NCBI GenBank assembly: GCA_035610835.1
Contig: CM069452.1
Coordinates: forward strand, 13,115,753 to 13,179,752
Length of the DNA: 64,000 nt
From: Ophiura sarsii
Lineage: Eukaryota > Echinodermata > Ophiuroidea > Amphilepidida > Ophiuridae
Reading direction: 5' to 3'
Position numbers and translations under genes: made by a program. Below, piece after piece: positions 44,954 to 56,013 of this stretch. Position 1 is the first letter of the stretch, and every line of letters starts with the position of its first letter. Below the pieces are notes generated by a model. The model saw nothing but the letters and a program-made list of their open reading frames with translations. It was not told the DNA's origin and did no database searches.

Positions 44954-45256
44954 TCTCTACCTGACAGCAAATTCCCAATTGTGCCCTCCTCCTTTTAAAT
45001 ATGAAAAGAAAGAAAAACAATGAAATATCAGGTCTGGGATGGGGCACAATGCGCATATTTGCTTATCTGTTTTAATAATACATATAATAAGATACCCTGG
45101 GGAAATTAAATAACACGTTAGTCCGTTTTACAGCATTGTGCACAACATATTTGAGACATGATATAGGCCAAAAGCTAAATTTCGCTGAAAAGTGAGTTAG
45201 GCAATTACACAGGGGGGACATGTTTTTAATGCCCTCTGGACCATTTCTCTGTTTAA

Positions 45257-45630
45257 AGGCATATTGTGTGATCTTTTCCAGAGAGCGCCCTCTATTCATG
45301 ATTTTTTTTTAGAAAGTAGATTTTCTTGCAGATTTACATTTCCGATCATAAATCATACATACATTCCAAGTTACAGAGCGATACGATTCCTAATTACCTC
45401 AAAATCATGGTTTTAGAGTGAATTTAGAGTGAAAAATATAAACTGTCGGGATTCCGACAGTTTATTTTCACTCTAAAACCATGATTTTGAAGTAATTAAG
45501 AATCGTATCGCCCTGTAACTTGGAATGTATGCATGATTTATGATCAGAAATGTAAATCTGCAAGAAAATCTTCTTTCTATTTTTTTTTCGATGTTGAGGG
45601 CGCTCCCTGGAAAGATCACATAATATACCT
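45257..45630. mobile_element. TTAA foldback MITE, first of a head-to-tail pair
   Basis: Inverted ends AGGCATATTGTGTGATCTTT / AAAGATCACATAATATACCT with TTAA at 45253-45256 and 45631-45634. Arms include CAGATTTACATTTC and its complement and surround a small GTCGGGATTCCGAC hairpin at the centre. Confidence 0.8.
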
Positions 45631-45634
45631 TTAA

Positions 45635-46005
45635 AGGCATATTATGTGATCTTTTCGAAGTAGCGCCCTCTATCATTGATTTTTACTATGAAAGCAGATT
45701 TTCTTGCAGATTTGCATTTTTGATCATAAATCATAAAGATCTTCCTAAGTCACAGATCGATACGATTCCTAATTACAAAATCATGGTTTGAAAATAGATT
45801 GTACCGCGGTACAAACTATTTTTCAAATGTTTACTCTAAATTCACTCTAAAACCATGATTTTGAGGTTATTAGGAATCGTATCGCTCTGTAACTTGGAAT
45901 ATATTTATGATTTATGATCAGAAAAGTAAATCTGCAAGAAAATCTGCATCCAATTTTTTTTCGAGGATTGAGGGCGTCCCCTGGAAAAGATCACATAATA
46001 TACCT
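45635..46005. mobile_element. TTAA foldback MITE, second of the pair
   Basis: Same family as 45257-45630, sharing the middle TTAA and ending at TTAA 46006-46009. Its centre is GTACCGCGGTAC instead of the GTCGGGATTCCGAC of its neighbour, so the two are independent family members and not a simple duplication. Confidence 0.8.
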
Positions 46006-46149
46006 TTAACATTACCATTTTGTGTGCTTTGTGCACATTGGTTCAATGTTTCATCCATATCTAAGCTATATGAATAAGTTTAATTTGTCACACAAGATGG
46101 CTTTAGGAATATTTATCTGTATCATTTTAATTCAAAAACTAGAAGTAAT

Positions 46150-46940
46150 TTCTTCGCTTCTGCCACCACAATGATTTTAACAATGAAGAGGTATTTTGCA
46201 AAAGGGCTATGGTGCATTTTTTCAAAAAATGAGTTTGATATAGAAATGTATAGGGAAAAATCATATGTTTCAAGGGAACAAAGTCATTTTTTTTCAAAAA
46301 GACCTACATCTCATTGTAAACAGCCATTGAAATTGTTGTTTTGTTGCAAAAGGGCCTGTATCCAGAATTATATCGGGATACTCCATCTGTTTGTACATAA
46401 AGAAAAAATACCACACACAAAAAATCATTTATTTTAATCATTGAAAATAAATAAGTTTGATATTGAAATGTATAGGTCACAATCATATGTTTCAAGGAAA
46501 TAAAGTCATTTTTTTCAAAAATACCTACATCTCATTGTAAACAGCCATTGAAGTTGTTGTTTTGTTGCAAAAGGCGAGTTTTGTTGCAAAAGGGCCTACA
46601 TCCAAATTTTCAAAAAATGTAAACATGATTTAAAAAAAAATTAAAACTAGCACATTTAAAATTTATATCAATTTCAATTAGTATGTAGTGTACCTCTTTC
46701 ATAATCCATTCAGTTTTTCAATTGCTCAACTTGAATATTTAGAACAGTTTTTTGACTTTTTCTCAATAAGAGCCAAAGTGGATGTAGGCCCTTTTGCAAA
46801 ATACCTCTTCAAGTATCAAACCTTCATGAAACAGTCCTAATTTTTCTTTAGGTTGTGAATGCCACCACAGTGATTTTAACAAGTATCAAACCTTCATAAA
46901 ACAGATTCCTAATTTTTATGTAGGTTGTGAATGTTGTAAA
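46150..46940. repeat. Locally duplicated AT-rich repeats
   Basis: Blocks around 46225-46345 and 46445-46580 share ATCATATGTTTCAAGG, ACCTACATCTCATTGTAAAC and GTTGTTGTTTTGTTGCAAAA. A second pair near 46815-46860 and 46885-46935 shares AAGTATCAAACCTTCAT. GATGTAGGCCCTTTTGCAAA at 46782 is the reverse complement of the unit's end. No gene. Confidence 0.6.
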
Positions 46941-47310
46941 TCAAGTTGTTTCGGCATATTAAATACCTTAAATATATGATTTGTTGTGCCCACCATCATT
47001 CTGACATAATATGCCTTTAACTTTAACATACCTGTCATTTTGTTCAAAAGACGTCGTAAGCGAGTTCCCATTCTCTTCTTTAGGCCATACAAAAATAATT
47101 TTTTTGGGTAGGTAGGTAGGAAAAATATTTTATTTTGAAAAAATATTTTATCCATGATTCAACTTAATTTTTTTATCCTAATTGAGGGCGCAGCTTTCAA
47201 CACATCTTTTAGTATTCCTTTAATTTGAATACAATTTCATCTCATTTGATTTCATTACAAATATGTTTTAAACAATCACACAAATAAAATGCCTATTAAA
47301 TTTATATACC

Positions 47311-47461
47311 TGTGCGACATAAGAGCCTTCATCAACTGATGCGAAGTCCACACCATTCTTGCTCATCTCCTGAATCACATCATTATACAGTTCATCCTTT
47401 CTGGTTATTCTTTGTCAGATGTTATTAGCATCTGAACTCGTACCCTTAACTCCAGCAAGTC
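47311..47461 (-). pseudogene. Decayed exon of a transposase-like gene
   Basis: Bounded by ATTTTCAG and CACAG|GTATAT in minus orientation. The reading frame LAGVKGTSSDANNI, QRITRKDELYNDVIQEMSKN, GVDFASVDEGSYVAQ is interrupted by a single TGA, the sort expected from a CGA to TGA mutation. Phase 2 matches the donor of the exon at 48583, which joins as PPTRI-LAGVKG. No family recognised. Confidence 0.45.
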
Positions 47462-47469
47462 TGAAAATA

Positions 47470-48575
47470 ATATTTATAAATAGTAACGGTGTGAAGTTTT
47501 AATAGCAATTGTTTACTCCTAATATCAATATTACATCAGAAAGTTAATTAACCCTACAATATTACTGAAATTTCGAATTATAGTCTCTTGAGTGATGCTC
47601 CATCAAATGAAATAGAAAACTTAAATTGAAAAATCGGACCATGCCCCTTTAAGAGACAATCTCTATCCTATTAAAAATTGAGCAATAAAATTTGTATTTA
47701 TTTCCTGGGAGGGACACACACACACACAAAAATTGAATCAGTAAAATCTAGGTCTCCAGATTGAAACAAGTATTAGAATATAATATACTTATTTGATATC
47801 TTTTTAGGACTGAACCATCAAAATCACCATTTTTTAAGAATTAAAAAAAAAATCTATTTAGAATTCATATTATTTTTCAATACCAGTACCCTTTAAGTTT
47901 TCAATTGACTATTTTTTAATTTAATAATCATAATTTCTTTTATAATTTCATTCAAATCTATGTTTTAGGTTTATATTTTTGAAAGTATTAATTTCATAAT
48001 TCTCAGTGAAGGGGCATAATGTTAGCATCATTTATATCAGATTTTAAAAAAAATACAGAGTATATTACATTTTTAAAAATAAATAAAATAATCGCCCAAG
48101 TCGTGATCTAACATTTCAAAGTGTTGATGAAATCTCCCCACTAAAGCCCACTTCAATACATCGAAACCATGAATTCGGCCTGTGATTGGCTCATGCACGA
48201 CACACCCACCGACACACCCCGGCAATCGACACGCGTATGTGTGCATGCACGGTGCATGTACAATATCTCTTGCATGATTGAACAATCATGATGTTAACAA
48301 AATACCAGCGATAAATGACATTTTTCTTTTTTTTATCCACACAAATCATACAAATATCCCCATTCAGTAGTGAAATTAATATGTTCGTACAGTTGATGTG
48401 AGTAAATCTGAAATGTATGGCAAGGATTAAATTTAAAATATGGCAATTGTATCAATGCAAATAGTAGAAAATACGCTGATGTCAGATTTGATTTGAGAAA
48501 AGCCGATCGATGCTTCAACATGTGTTGACAAAATCACTTCATGTTCCGTAAAAAACTCATAAAATAAAAGCATTT
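47470..48575. other. Gene-free AT-rich stretch
   Basis: Presumed intron of the minus-strand gene fragment. Nothing else was found apart from short T/A runs. Confidence 0.45.
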
Positions 48576-48582
48576 GAACTTA

Positions 48583-48804
48583 CATTCTTGTCGGTGGCAA
48601 TTTTCGTTTCAGTCCCTTGGCGCTTTGCATCAAAACAGTAAACGTGTTAGGCTTCATCGCTATTGGCTCTTCAATGGAAACGGAATATGAACATGACAGA
48701 TGATACGGAGACAAACCCATATTTACAAGATTGCTAATTGGCACATTAAACAAATTTTGGTCGATTATCGCCCCTTTTGATTCCGCTGATTTTAACTGAT
48801 GCAT
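48583..48804 (-). CDS. Exon of an unrecognised minus-strand gene, probable transposon host ORF
   Basis: An open frame beginning MHQLKSAESKGAI, with PISNLVNMGLSPYHLSCSYS and KGLKRKLPPTRI, ends at AAGAAT|GTAAGT, a strong donor in phase 2. It joins cleanly to 47461-47311. The 5' edge is uncertain because a G-rich tract replaces the expected pyrimidine tract upstream. Basic residues cluster at the 3' end (GLKRKLPP). Function unknown. Confidence 0.45.
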
Positions 48805-49333
48805 GTCTCCACCCCCCCCCCCCCCTTAAATTTGATCCCCACGATGTAAATCTTCAAAAATTAACGTCAAAGTAGGTGCAGATGAAAACAACTTAAAGTA
48901 ATTAGATAAAACAGAACAACAAGAAACAGAACATGAAATAAGGTGAGAAGACGCCATTATTTTCTCAGAACACACGGCCGCGGCATGCTCGGACTGAAAA
49001 CTTTTTTTGGGGTTGGACGCTTTCACTTTTGAAAGAGGTGTCATATTTTTATTTAAACAATGTTCCAATAATGTGACGTTGCTTGTGAATTGCTTTTATT
49101 TAAGCTATTACCCAGAATAATTCATGGCAGTATTGCTAAGATTCGGATTTCCCATGATTTTTTAAGGTGAAAACCGTGGGCAGTTTTTTGTGAGATCCGT
49201 GATTATTGAGATTTCTGGGATTTACGGAGCAGTCATATTTTAGGCCATTCGAAAAAGCCACCGTAACATTTACCAAGTATTGCACACCCACTTGAAGGGA
49301 GGGTGCTGCCATTTATTTGATATATTTCAATAC

Positions 49334-49541
49334 CTGCTTGGAGAATTTCTTCAGAATCAACTGGCCTGGAATGGTTGATGAATGCATCGACTTTTGCGTA
49401 TGATGTCAACAACGTCTGGAATATGTCCATTGTGTCAGTTGCCATGTTCAGTAGAACCTGCCTCTTTGCTATGCTTATGTTCTCTGTCTCTCTGTCCGTC
49501 TGGGCCATTATCTGATTCATTAATATTTTAATATTCTCGGG
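49334..49541 (-). CDS. Upstream exon of the same minus-strand gene
   Basis: After acceptor TTCTCTCCATAG the frame reads PENIKILMNQIMAQTDRETE, then KRQVLLNMATDTMDIFQTLL, and ends at GCAG|GTATTG in phase 1. It is 208 bp, helical and rich in polar residues, with no domain I can name. Linkage to the exon at 48804 is assumed from strand and spacing. Confidence 0.4.
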
Positions 49542-49732
49542 CTATGGAGAGAAAGATTAATTTATCACTTTTAAGTGTGTGTAGTAATAACCCATGCTTC
49601 TTCAATTGTGACGGGTCTTATGGATAGAATCATAAAATAAACTATTCTTATAAAAGTGGGTGTGGTTTGGGATGTCATGCAATTTGATTGTTTTTTGGCT
49701 GATTTTCAGCCGATACGCCCAGTCACCCATAC

Positions 49733-49890
49733 ATTATGACTATGAGACAATGGTATATAGTTTGGGCGGGGTTTAATTCATTTGAAAAATAATACCTTCA
49801 GCGTGTATGATCATTATGACTATGAGACAATGGTATAGTTTGGGGCGGGGTTTAATTTGTTTGAAAAATAATACCTTCAGCGTGTATGAT
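49733..49890. repeat. 80-bp tandem duplication
   Basis: Two consecutive copies of a unit beginning ATTATGACTATGAGACAATG and containing TACCTTCAGCGTGTATGATC differ by a few bases. Recent local duplication in a gene-free stretch (49600-50430). Confidence 0.85.
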
Positions 49891-50226
49891 CAATGTGTCA
49901 TCGCGTTAGCGTGCCCTACACAAAGTAATCGCCGTATGCGTTGTAGGTATAACGCAGCGATGACACAGGTGCGTGTGTGCTTAAGAACTCAATTAATTGT
50001 AAGCAGGTAGTTAGAAAACAGCTCGCTAGATTCGCCGATTTTAAAAATGGGGAAATTTGTTGTTTGTTTCAAATAAATCTAACAAACTGCTTTATTTTAT
50101 GATAAAAGATCAAAATAACCAATAAAATTAATAAGAATGAGAATAACATATAGTTCTTAGCTGTTTTGCTATACATGTAGACGATGGTCTTATAATGATA
50201 GGCTGTACCATATTTGTGTTGTCGAC

Positions 50227-50315
50227 AACAGTAAAGTAGTAATACTACAGTAACGCATGATCCTACTAGTAACAGTAAAGTAGTTATACTACAGTAACGC
50301 ATGATCCTATAATTA
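50227..50315. repeat. ~44-bp tandem duplication
   Basis: ACAGTAAAGTAGT(A/T)ATACTAC followed by AGTAACGCATGATCCTA occurs twice in succession. Confidence 0.8.
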
Positions 50316-50440
50316 TAGTGAAATAAATTGGGAAAACATGGGTAATCATGGCCATCACACAAGCCTACTAAGTAAGGCCCTACGCCTAACCCTAAATATA
50401 ATTATCTTCAAAAACCAAAAGTTCCAGTTTCAAATTGTAA

Positions 50441-50830
50441 CTAACCAGATTGGCTCATAAAAGCACAAACTGTCAGAAGTTGGTCTATACTGGCAAGATC
50501 AACCTTGTCGGCCTCATCCTTCTTGCACTTAACCATTTGGATGGGGAGGGTTCCCTTTAAGTTTGTGTATCTGTTCCTAAGAAGACCAATTACTCGCTCC
50601 ACATGGATCCTGATAGAAGACTTCACTCTTGAGGTTTCGACTGGTTTGGTGAGAGTTGAGACTTGCCCTTTGTAAATGATGGTGTACTGCAAAATCATCT
50701 TGCAAGGAAAAACTTCTGTCAGCAAGGATTTGATCCCCATGTTGGTGTCTACGTGGATCTATAAATCCTAATATTCTAACCAGTTCAACATCTGAAACAT
50801 GTCCACCCAGGCCAATGATAAAAAGTTATA
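50441..50830 (-). pseudogene. DDE_4 (HARBI1-type) transposase fragment
   Basis: In minus orientation it begins GLGGHVSDVELVRILGFID, continues through GDQILADRSF (matching the second catalytic Asp of DDE_4 nucleases), then shifts frame. The other frame resumes with SSIRIHVERVIGLLRNRYTN, carrying the catalytic Glu, then LKGTLPIQM, and ends ASIDQLLTVCAFMSQSG. The N-terminal part with the first Asp is missing. The frameshift makes it a pseudogene. A nearly identical second copy is at 53148-53435. Confidence 0.7.
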
Positions 50831-50839
50831 GCTCGAAGA

Positions 50840-51837
50840 AGGCTACAAGATATTGTAAAGTACTCACTTCCGGGTATCTATATATTTTAATCATAAAGTA
50901 TGGGAGTGTTAGATCAGAGATTTGAGAAATAGTTGTGTACGAGTCTTGATGTTGCGATGTATAATTGTGAGAATATCATATAAAAATCATGGTAGCGTGA
51001 CAGTCCTTCTAAGCCAGGTTAATAAACTGATCATGTAATTCAGTGTATGGTTATCATGTCGGCTTAAACAAATGTCGGACGACGGCTCATCAATGTGAGG
51101 TACAAACTCACAGTGGAAAACATACTCAATAAATGACTCAGAAATGAACGAGATTGTACAAAGCTGCCTTATGTTGGGCAAGTAATATCAATTATATTTG
51201 TAGGATATTATCTTGCAATACATTACATATTATCTCAATAATTTATCAGACAGGCATAATGTTATGACGATGAGATGAATGACTTTCAGAGCGTGCGACT
51301 GACTGCATTTCGTTCACAATTGACATAAAATAGGACTAAAATATCCCGATCTATTTGTAAGGAATAGTCCTTAATTAAGAATAGCTGATGTTAAAATCTG
51401 GTGAAAATATTCAAAAAGAAATACAAGTTTTGCTTATAATGAATATCGGTCGCCTACATGCAATTGCGTAGTCGCACTCGTCATGTCCGACACCGTCTGG
51501 AGGTGACTTGTCGGATTTATGATACGACGAGTGTTACGCATGCGCAGTACGGCGCATTAAAGTAAATCAAGCAAAATGGTACTTTTAATCTGACTTATAA
51601 TCAAATATTGTTATCAGAAATGTCATAGGTTTATCCTGAAGAAATATAGAACGTATTTACATGCATCGTCAAATGAAATGATGCTTAGTATTTGAAACGC
51701 ATCTCCTCTGATAAAACTGAGGGGAGATCGTGTTGATCAAAATGATATTTACATTTTGATCATGTTTAGGTACAAGTTTTACCCAAACTAATTATAAATA
51801 GGCCTAGTTACATTTACACAGTCCAGTTATGAAGGGT
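50840..51837. other. Gene-free stretch
   Basis: No supported gene. AT-rich with short reading frames on both strands. Confidence 0.5.
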
Positions 51838-52206
51838 CTAAACGTCCGTCCGTCTATAATCGGGATCGCTTTTAATGTTATTGATAGAAAGCCAGTCAAA
51901 CTCTTCCGAGGGCTGCTGGTCGCACTCTTTACGAGTCGAAAAGCTGGATATGCCCTTCAGAGATGCGGAGCCAGAAACGCTCATCAGAGTTGGTGAGCTA
52001 TTCACGCTCAGAGCTGGTCGCGCTCTTAAAACTGAGGAGCTAGTCATGCTCAGAGCCAGGCAAGCTCTCGGAGCCAGGTTAGCTCTCGGAGCCAGGTCAG
52101 CTCCTGGAGATTGGAGCCATTCGCGCTCGTTAGGACTTTGAGCGCCGGAAAAGGCATCTTCAAAAATGACCATCATAAACTGGATTATGAGCGTAAATAT
52201 ATGCAT
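51838..52206 (-). CDS. Candidate small secreted protein, low-complexity
   Basis: A 122-codon minus-strand frame starts with a signal-peptide-like MHIFTLIIQFMMVIFEDAFS (hydrophobic core, Ala/Ser near the likely cleavage site). It continues into short Ala-Pro-Arg-Ala and Arg-Ala-x-x-Ala-Leu repeats, then a Ser-rich and an acidic tail. About 160 bp upstream, TATATAAGG at about 52397 is a TATA candidate. The DNA repeats (GAGCCAGG / GCTCTCGGAGCCAGG) give open frames on both strands, so the ORF may be an artefact of the repeat. No homology recognised. Confidence 0.3.
   Translation of the reverse strand: MHIFTLIIQFMMVIFEDAFSGAQSPNEREWLQSPGADLAPRANLAPRACLALSMTSSSVLRARPALSVNSSPTLMSVSGSASLKGISSFSTRKECDQQPSEEFDWLSINNIKSDPDYRRTDV
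51930..52130. repeat. GAGC/GCTC short-period repeat
   Basis: About a dozen units of 15-20 bp containing AGAGC(C/T)(A/G)G and GCTC, for example CTCGGAGCCAGGTTAGCTCT. GC-richer than its surroundings. Confidence 0.65.
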
Positions 52207-52259
52207 TATGAAAAAGCTGATAACTATTAAAGGTGTTCAGACATTATGTATTAGAGATC

Positions 52260-53010
52260 TGAAAATCTCGGCCTAATATTATTATTTAAAACAAGGAAAT
52301 TTGGTAATTACCAGCTTAACTGAGGAGGTTAAAAACTGGTTTCTCCAAAAGAGCAAAAGTAAAAGTAATGCAGACGGTTGTCCGGCGCCCCCCTTATATA
52401 TGCTTCTGAAACGCCCTCACACACGTGATCAAAACCCTGTATCGTGATTCGCTGAAAGTTAATCTTCTCAATATTACGTCACGAAAATGTGGAAAAGAGA
52501 TCGAGCAAATCTTGACAGTTATAAAATATTACGAAACTTAAAATGAACTTTGACATCAGTATTGTAAACAATCTGACAGAAAAATGACGGGAAAAGGTGT
52601 CTCCTGAATGTGCTGAAAATGAACCAGAGGGATGATATGTTAAGAAAAGTGAGTTGGTACATTATGATCGGCAAAAACAAATCGTCATTTGAGGTAGATC
52701 GGGGCCATTAAAATGGCGACCATGACAATTATTTATTCCAACGTGCATTTGCATAGGGGAAAAACGATCTCTGAATAAAATAGATGAACGCTGTGACTAA
52801 ATATAAATGTCTGAATTACTGAAATTCCGAGGCACATCCGATACTCAGACATGGTCTATAAAAATCACAGTTATAATAAGTAAGCTCGGTAGAAGTTTGG
52901 AATTGATTAAATAAAAGGATCATAAGGAAATAAAAATGTGAAAATCCTGGCCTTAGTCCATAGGCCTACAATGTAATAGTATAGTAATACACGAAATGGC
53001 ATGGCATTTC
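52260..53010. other. Gene-free stretch
   Basis: Holds the TATA-like box noted for 51838-52206 and nothing else I can support. Confidence 0.5.
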
Positions 53011-53012
53011 GT

Positions 53013-53734
53013 TACAATATTAAAACTTTAACAGTTGTATGTTTCTGGTAATTTGAATATGTTTGCTGACGAGCAACAAATTCTCCTGGCATATCAATAA
53101 AGATATCGAAGCAGTCTATGATAGAAGTGAGACGTGGACAATTCTGCTTAAACCATTTGGATGGGGAGGGTTCCCTTTAAGTTTGTGTATCTGTTCCTAA
53201 GAAGACCAATTACTCGCTCCACATGGATCCTGATAGAAGACTTCACTCTTGAGGTTTCGACTGGTTTGGTGAGAGTTGAGACTTGCCTTTTGTAAATGAT
53301 GGTGTACTGCAAAATCATCTTGCAAGGGAAAACTTCTGTCAGCAAGGATTTGATCCCCATGTTGGTGTCTACGTGATCTATAAATCCTAATTTTCTAACC
53401 AGTTCAACATCTGAAACACATCCACCCCAGGCCAATGATAAAAAATTATAGCTCGGCCAATGATAAAAAATTATAGCTCCAAAAAGGCTACAAGATATTA
53501 AAATCTTGTAATTTGAATATGTTTGCTGAGAGCAACAAGTTCTCCTGGCATATCAATAAAGATTTCGAAGCAGTCTATGATAGAAGTGAGACATGGACAA
53601 TTCTGCTTACATTTTGGTGGAAGAGTTATGATAATGGCTTCACTATCAGGTTGTTTAATAAGAAATTTGAGTTTTGCATTTAAAACTTCCAAAAATAATC
53701 TTCCAAAAATAATCACAAAAATAATCACTTCCAA
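53013..53734 (-). pseudogene. DDE_4 transposase, rearranged copy in three pieces
   Basis: Minus-strand order: 53734-53498 gives KFLIKQPDSEAIIITLPPK and LTSIIDCFEIFIDMPGE, where IIDC carries the first catalytic Asp. Then 53435-53148 gives AWGGCVSDVELVRKLGFID and, after a shift, HVERVIGLLRNRYTN with the Glu. Last, 53152-53013 starts over with LTSIIDCFDIFIDMPGEF and YQKHTTVKVLI, the same first-Asp region. So the first-Asp region occurs both before and after the Glu region, a partial tandem duplication. Frameshifts and the rearrangement rule out activity. Confidence 0.65.
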
Positions 53735-54019
53735 AAATAATCACTAACTGTTTGCACTCCGCAACCTGTCAGATATGCAATTAATTCAAAAGATATATCA
53801 AGTCTTAATTTGACAAGTGCCCCAAAATATTAACCAATGAAAGGCAAACTACTTTTAATTTGTTTTACCTTGAACATGATTGGAAATAAAGTTGAAAGTC
53901 ATTAAAAACACATTACAAGATAGACCTGTATAAAATTTGCAGCGACTGTTATCGTCTTTAATACTAGATGCAGAAAATTTTGAATTACATTTTGTAACCA
54001 AGTCATCTTTTGTTCAATC

Positions 54020-54480
54020 TCGTTCCTCCTGAAGAGAGCTGTTGTATTCCAACATCAAGGCATTGTGCGCCACCTGCTTGTCCAACTTCTTCTGAAGAAT
54101 GTCTAGAGGGGTCATTGGGGTAGTGTCTTTATCAGGGGAAGTTTGGGGGCGGGGGGGGGGGGGGGTTCTTCATCAGGGAAATTTTTGAGTTGAATTCTTT
54201 AATGGTGGATTCTTCAAAGGTATCAGGTGATGAAATTAAAGGCTGTGATGATAGAAGATGTTGATCTCCATCCACGCTTACGGTTTCTAGACTGTCTTGA
54301 TCATGTGATGGCACTTGTGGTTGTCGAGTACATTTGTTATTTGAATCCTTTTGCATCTTCTTTCATACTGTTGAAATCTTGATCTAGCAATAAGTCGACT
54401 TCTTTCACTGAAGATTGATGGGATTTAATCTGGTGGAGTTGGTCATTTAATAGTTGCCTTGGGAAAAGTAGAGAAATTAA
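54020..54480 (-). pseudogene. Coiled-coil/linker pieces near the transposase debris
   Basis: Three short minus-strand frames: RQLLNDQLHQIKSHQSSVKE (54480-54350), a Ser/Gln-rich 74-codon frame ending in poly-Pro encoded by a G/C run (54356-54132), and MTPLDILQKKLDKQVAHNAL (about 54120-54020). Heptad-like Leu spacing in the first and third suggests coiled coil. They may be the region between a THAP domain and a DDE_4 nuclease. That is a guess from context. Confidence 0.3.
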
Positions 54481-54546
54481 TTAATAGGGAGCTAATTTTT
54501 AAATGATCATTTTCAAGCTCATATGAGCGCGAACCACCTGCCAATA

Positions 54547-54570
54547 CCCCCCCCCCCCCCCCCCCCCCCC
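54547..54570. repeat. Poly(C) tract, 24 bp
   Basis: Uninterrupted C run, in sequence otherwise lacking genes (54500-54815). Confidence 0.9.
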
Positions 54571-54817
54571 TGCCACTAACATTATCTGCTTAATACATAA
54601 CATATAATTATAGGGTTCTCAATAAATATTAGTGTAGCGAAAAACTACAAACTTCGCCAATTTCCAAGAATAGCCAAATGGATTTTATAATCATGTCAAA
54701 GGTCAATCGACGCAATTACGGTGAACATTAAGAAAAATAGTGAGTAAAAAAAAGTAGAAATTTCCTCTCGTAACGGTATAAACCTGAAATTTGGATTTTA
54801 AAATCACACTGCTGAAA

Positions 54818-55140
54818 ATTCAGCACCCAGTCATTCCTAGAGTGACTACAACATGTAAAATTTGGTCCATACTGAAATGTTTTCTTGAGCCTAAACTTAA
54901 AACTAGCTTCAAAGAAATTCAGAAATTGTATTTCGGTGTGACATGCCAAATAGCACATATTTATAGTCCCTTTCAGGCCTTCCTCCACACCTAGTTACGA
55001 CCAATATCACAATTACAATTTAATTTTACATTTGAATATAATAATAATACAGCCACAAAACGGGATCAACCCGTATATTATTAAATAATTGGCATTTTAT
55101 TTCATTCATTTACAAAAATCACCGTTCTGGATCAACCAGT
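54818..55140. repeat. 3' flank of zinc-finger copy D, duplicate of 41371-41700
   Basis: Matches 41371-41700 with scattered differences. Together with 55106-55740 it shows that copy C and copy D share at least 1.1 kb, extending well beyond the ORF. Confidence 0.7.
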
Positions 55141-55730
55141 AATACATGGGCTGATCCCATTCACGCTGGATGGTGAAGTCTTTGGCCGCGTCACGCCGGG
55201 CTTGAGCTATGATTTTACCAGATAGAGTGGAGGTGGCTGGCATCTCCCTCAAGGTGGGGGGTATGGGCAACAGGTTAGGAACCTGTGGAGTTGGTACAGT
55301 CTCCCCGGCAGACATGGGTGTACCATGGGGATATATAGCTTCCGGAGTTGTCTCACCGGAAGACACAGGTACGCTAGGAGGGCTGTATATAGCTTCCGTG
55401 GACATATTCCATCGACACCGGGCTTTCACCGCTTGTAATATCATCCGGAAAATACTGATCCACAGCCTCCTTGAAAGGATCCTGGGGCTGGGTTGCCGGC
55501 CAGGGCTGGGTATTATAGGGCATTACCGTGGCATGTTTTAGCTGCTCATGTGACAACACTTTACTCCTCCGTGGGCTTACATACTTCGGACAGTAGCTGC
55601 ACTTATACATGATCTTGGGGGAATTCACGTGGTAACGTAATGCTTTCCGATCCGTGGTAGTGAACGTGTTGCATTTGAAACACCGGTATATTTTGGAACC
55701 TAGCTGTTTAGGATTTATGGCAAGCGGCAT
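55106..55730 (-). pseudogene. C2H2 zinc-finger family exon, copy D
   Basis: Same acceptor and start (MPLAINPKQ) as 42459. Fingers read Y-R-C-F-K-C ... and Y-K-C-S-Y-C ... H-E-Q-L-K-H. The second zinc ligand pair of finger 1 is damaged (HINSH in copy C becomes HVNSP). The first frame carries on through ATQPQDPFKEAVDQYF to 55374, then the sequence resumes in another frame (55444-55106) with SGKIIAQARRDAAKDF. An extra block containing TPEAIYPHGTPMSAGE is present here and not in copy C, so the two differ by a short repeat expansion. It ends at DQPMY, beyond which homology with copy C is lost. Confidence 0.55.
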
Positions 55731-56013
55731 CTGAAGGGAAATTTAATATTAATCAAATTCAAAGGAGAGAAAACAATCTTAATAAACGAAGCAGAACTTC
55801 CTGAAGAACAAACATATTTATTTTTATGAAAGGGACAAGGCAACATTCCTGGTTCTTATTACACCAATCAAATGGTGTCAATTTATTTTACAATAAAACA
55901 GATACAAGCAATGGGCTATAAATGCACAATGATAATTAATAATGCACAATGATAATTAAAACAAAGCATTAAAATGAGTGGACCGGCACTTGGAACAAGA
56001 TCTATACAAAAAT

